Positions 4,749 to 6,290 of a stretch of 6,290 bases of DNA are shown here, one piece after another; position 1 is the stretch's first letter, and each line of letters opens with the position of its first letter. The stretch covers positions 1 through 6,290 of the forward strand of contig JAJFMS010000222.1 of NCBI GenBank assembly GCA_020696885.1, read 5' to 3'. The stretch is from Armatimonadota bacterium. GTDB taxonomy: Bacteria; Armatimonadota; SYMT01. The notes under the pieces are model-generated. The model was not told the origin of the DNA, searched no databases, and saw only the letters and a list, made by a program, of their open reading frames with translations. The position numbers and the translations under genes were made by a program.

Positions 4749-5837
4749 ATGAGTGACACCGCGCGCCGCCGGAGCGCATCTAGAGAAGAACGCCACCTCC
4801 GGCGATTGGACCGCGCGGAGGCGATGTGGCTGGTGGTCGCGCCGATCGTCGGGCGGTTTACCCTGGCGGTGCTCGCGGCGATCGTGGCGATGTACTTCTT
4901 CATCCAGCTCGCCCACGAGATGCGGCAAGGAGAGACCCGGCACTTCGACGTGGCGGTCCTCACGTTCTTACGCGAGCACCGCAACCCGGTGCTCTTCCAG
5001 GTGATGAGCTGGGTCTCGTGGCTCGGCAGCGCGCACGCCCAGCCAGTCTGCTACGCGCTCTGCATCCTCGGGCTGATTGCGGCGCGGCGGTTCTGGCCGG
5101 ACGGCCTCACGATGCTGGTGGCTGGGGCCGGCGGCGGGGTGTTGATGTGGGGCCTCAAGCGCCTCTTCCACCGGCCCCGGCCGGAAGTGGCCTTCGACGA
5201 GCTGGGCTACTCGTTCCCGTCCGGACACACGTTCTTCGGCGTCACCCTGTATTGCATGCTGGCGTACTGGCTGGCGCGAGACGCGCCTCCTCGCCGGCGG
5301 ACAGTGATCTGGACGATCGCGATCCTGGCCGCGCTGCTGATGGGGTTCAGCCGGATCTACCTGGGAGAACACTTCCCCTCCGACGTGGCCGCCGGGTTCG
5401 CCATCGGGCTCCCCTGGCTCTGGGGCTGTCTCGCCCTGCCCAAGGCGTTCCACCGCGGCGGGCGGGACGTGAGCACCGAGGAGAAGAAGGCGAGCTATCA
5501 GGCCGGCGCGGCCCGGTTACGGGTGGCGGCGCTGCACCTGCCGCACCTGAAGCGGCTGGCCTGCACGCTCGCCCGGGATCCGCAGGTACCACGTCCGCGG
5601 CAGCTCGCGCTCTGGGTGCTGGCCGGCTACGCCGCGTCGCCGGTGGACCTCATCCCGGACTTCATCCCCCTACTGGGAGCCGCCGACGACTTCCTCCTGG
5701 CCGGCTTCGTGCTGAACTGGACCGTGAAGCAGGTGCCGATTGAGGTGGTCACCGCCGCCTGGGACGGCGAGCCGGACCTCTTCCAGGTGCTGACGGACGT
5801 ACGCCGCACCCTCATGGACCTCTGGAAGCGAGGCTGA
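4749..5837 (+). CDS. PAP2 family phosphatase fused to a DUF1232 domain
   Basis: This is a 362-aa membrane protein with two modules. Residues 1-235 are a type-2 phosphatidic acid phosphatase with about six hydrophobic segments and a complete active site: K137-x6-R144-P145 (KRLFHRPRP), P157-S158-G159-H160 (SFPSGHT) and S201-R202-x5-H208-x3-D212 (SRIYLGEHFPSD). Such enzymes remove phosphate from lipid phosphates such as phosphatidic acid, phosphatidylglycerol phosphate or undecaprenyl pyrophosphate on the outer face of the inner membrane; which of these is the substrate is not shown. After a charged linker (236-254), residues 255-350 are a DUF1232 module: helices with LKRLACTLARDPQVP (267-281), then YAASPVDLIPDFIPLLGAADD (294-314) and QVPIEVVTAAW (328-338). 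DUF1232 is usually a separate small membrane protein of unknown role. The ATG at 4749 is preceded by a GGGGGAGAGGA tract nine bases away. A TTG-start extension from 4686 has no domain support. Confidence 0.93.
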   Translation: MSDTARRRSASREERHLRRLDRAEAMWLVVAPIVGRFTLAVLAAIVAMYFFIQLAHEMRQGETRHFDVAVLTFLREHRNPVLFQVMSWVSWLGSAHAQPVCYALCILGLIAARRFWPDGLTMLVAGAGGGVLMWGLKRLFHRPRPEVAFDELGYSFPSGHTFFGVTLYCMLAYWLARDAPPRRRTVIWTIAILAALLMGFSRIYLGEHFPSDVAAGFAIGLPWLWGCLALPKAFHRGGRDVSTEEKKASYQAGAARLRVAALHLPHLKRLACTLARDPQVPRPRQLALWVLAGYAASPVDLIPDFIPLLGAADDFLLAGFVLNWTVKQVPIEVVTAAWDGEPDLFQVLTDVRRTLMDLWKRG

Positions 5838-5843
5838 GCCCCA

Positions 5844-6064
5844 CCCGGGGAATTCACCACAAAGACACAACGGCACAAAGAGGAGGCATCCGGGTTTCCT
5901 CTTCGTGCCGTTGTGCCTTTATGGTCCCCAAATGGGGCACGCCGAGGGGCAGCCCGAATCAACCGTCTGGACCACCGGAGGCAAGAAACGGGGCCTGCAG
6001 AATAGCGGCATTCCCTGTCTCCCCTTCGTGCCCTCGTGTCTTTGTGGTGAATACTCCCCTCCCG
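5844..6064. repeat. nested inverted-repeat element of CACAAAG-type units
   Basis: Three copies of one unit are present. Copy 1 (5855-5884, plus orientation) contains CACCACAAAGACACAACGG. Copy 2 (5897-5926, minus orientation) is complementary to copy 1 at 26 of 30 positions by my count, across a 12-base loop. Copy 3 (about 6023-6052, minus orientation) is complementary to copy 1 and extends outward: both outer ends carry CCCGGG and ATTCACCACAAAGACAC. The element therefore has outer inverted ends (5844 and 6064) and an inner hairpin. It could be a MITE-like or REP-like intergenic repeat. No transposase or target duplication is visible. Confidence 0.75.
5855..5926. terminator. long hairpin after PAP2 gene, possible terminator
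   Basis: The 30-base arms (5855-5884 and 5897-5926; 26 of 30 complementary) begin 17 bases after the PAP2-DUF1232 stop. The RNA would fold into a long hairpin with a 12-base loop. The T-run is poor, so classic intrinsic termination is doubtful, but a stem this strong between convergent genes probably stabilises or limits transcripts from both sides. Confidence 0.4.
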
Positions 6065-6074
6065 GGATCGGCTC

Positions 6075-6290
6075 TCATGGCCCGGTGCGTGGGTTGAGCT
6101 TGTAATACATCCGCCCGTCTTCCGCTCCGGCCAGCAGATCCGGGATGCCGTCCGCGTTCCAGTCGACCACGGTGGGACTGGTGTCGTGGCCGGAGATCGG
6201 GCGGGTGTCCAGGTTGCCCTGGTCCCGGAAGATCCACTTGCCGCCGCGGGCTCCCACCTGCTGGTAGTAGCCGGCGTTCTCGGAGTTCAC
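6075..6290 (-). CDS. C-terminal end of FG-GAP/VCBS repeat protein (partial)
   Basis: Only the last ~71 residues are in the window and the gene continues past 6290. The apparent GTG at the edge is not evidence for a start. Residues 36-63 of this fragment read DTSPTVVDWNADGIPDLLAGAEDGRMYY, which carries the calcium-binding loop D43-x-N45-x-D47-G48-x2-D51 and the L-x-x-G-x-x-D-G ending typical of FG-GAP/VCBS blades. A preceding GKWIFRDQG stretch fits the end of another blade. Such proteins are normally secreted beta-propellers with a large N-terminal part, often enzymes or adhesins; the missing portion prevents a specific call. The gene ends PRTGP-stop only 10 bases from the inverted-repeat element and is convergent with the PAP2-DUF1232 gene. 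Confidence 0.85.
   Translation of the reverse strand: MNSENAGYYQQVGARGGKWIFRDQGNLDTRPISGHDTSPTVVDWNADGIPDLLAGAEDGRMYYKLNPRTGP

Larger units (their letters stand above)
5838..6074. other. gap between convergent genes, filled by an inverted-repeat element
   Basis: Nearly the whole gap between the PAP2-DUF1232 stop and the VCBS gene stop is taken up by the repeat element at 5844-6064. Its interior (5927-6020) holds a small CCCC-AAAT-GGGG hairpin (5926-5937) and nothing else I recognise. An apparent ORF here is formed by the repeats. Confidence 0.6.

Noticed and set aside
3932..4756. 274-codon plus-strand ORF
   Set aside because: It is antisense to the well-supported FAS1 gene, with His/Arg/Asp-rich composition and no domain. 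It is open only because of high GC.
4826..5743. 305-codon plus-strand ORF in another frame of the PAP2-DUF1232 gene
   Set aside because: Its translation is Arg/Ala/Gly/Pro-rich low complexity, whereas the overlapping frame carries complete PAP2 and DUF1232 motifs.
5855..6064. Possible CRISPR array in the CACAAAG repeats
   Set aside because: The copies are inverted rather than direct, spacing is unequal, similarity is imperfect, and no cas gene is present.

Overview
This is a GC-rich window with six recognisable protein genes, all typical of a free-living Gram-negative-type environmental bacterium. The mix is a FAS1 secreted protein, an NTF2-like secreted protein, a hemolysin III membrane protein, a cysteine-motif/ankyrin protein, a PAP2 phosphatase and an FG-GAP/VCBS protein. 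Long intergenic gaps carry short degenerate repeats (ATCCTGT, GAACACC, GAGAAT, CACAAAG-type). From general familiarity this resembles Gemmatimonadota, Acidobacteriota, Planctomycetota or Myxococcota, but the sequence contains no marker that fixes the phylum. No tRNA, rRNA, CRISPR array, transposase or integrase was found.

Layout from left to right. Positions 1-698 hold the 3' part of a plus-strand gene, open to the window edge, whose last ~80 residues resemble an STN/secretin-type small domain. Four minus-strand genes follow; in their own reading direction they are the FAS1-domain protein (4573-4073), the NTF2-like protein (3578-3060), the hemolysin III family protein (2524-1829) and the cysteine-motif plus ankyrin protein (1591-962). 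They share orientation but are separated by 494, 535 and 237 bases, so they look like independent units rather than one operon. Divergent from FAS1 is a plus-strand gene (4749-5837) encoding a PAP2 phosphatase fused to a complete DUF1232 module. At the right edge is the 3' end of a minus-strand FG-GAP/VCBS gene (6075 to beyond 6290), convergent with the PAP2 gene.

Most products act at or beyond the inner membrane: two have Sec signal peptides (FAS1, NTF2-like) and two are integral membrane proteins (hemolysin III family, PAP2-DUF1232). No shared pathway can be read from them, and no convincing new multi-gene system is present.

The non-coding parts are the more unusual content. (a) An AT-rich island with nested palindromes lies between the divergent FAS1 and PAP2 genes. 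(b) A nested inverted-repeat element (5844-6064) fills the gap between the convergent PAP2 and VCBS genes. (c) A promoter-like sequence lies about 90 bases ahead of an intrinsic-terminator-like hairpin on the minus strand (3017-2892), in the long gap upstream of hemolysin III. (d) A cluster of very GC-rich hairpins occupies 3768-3813.
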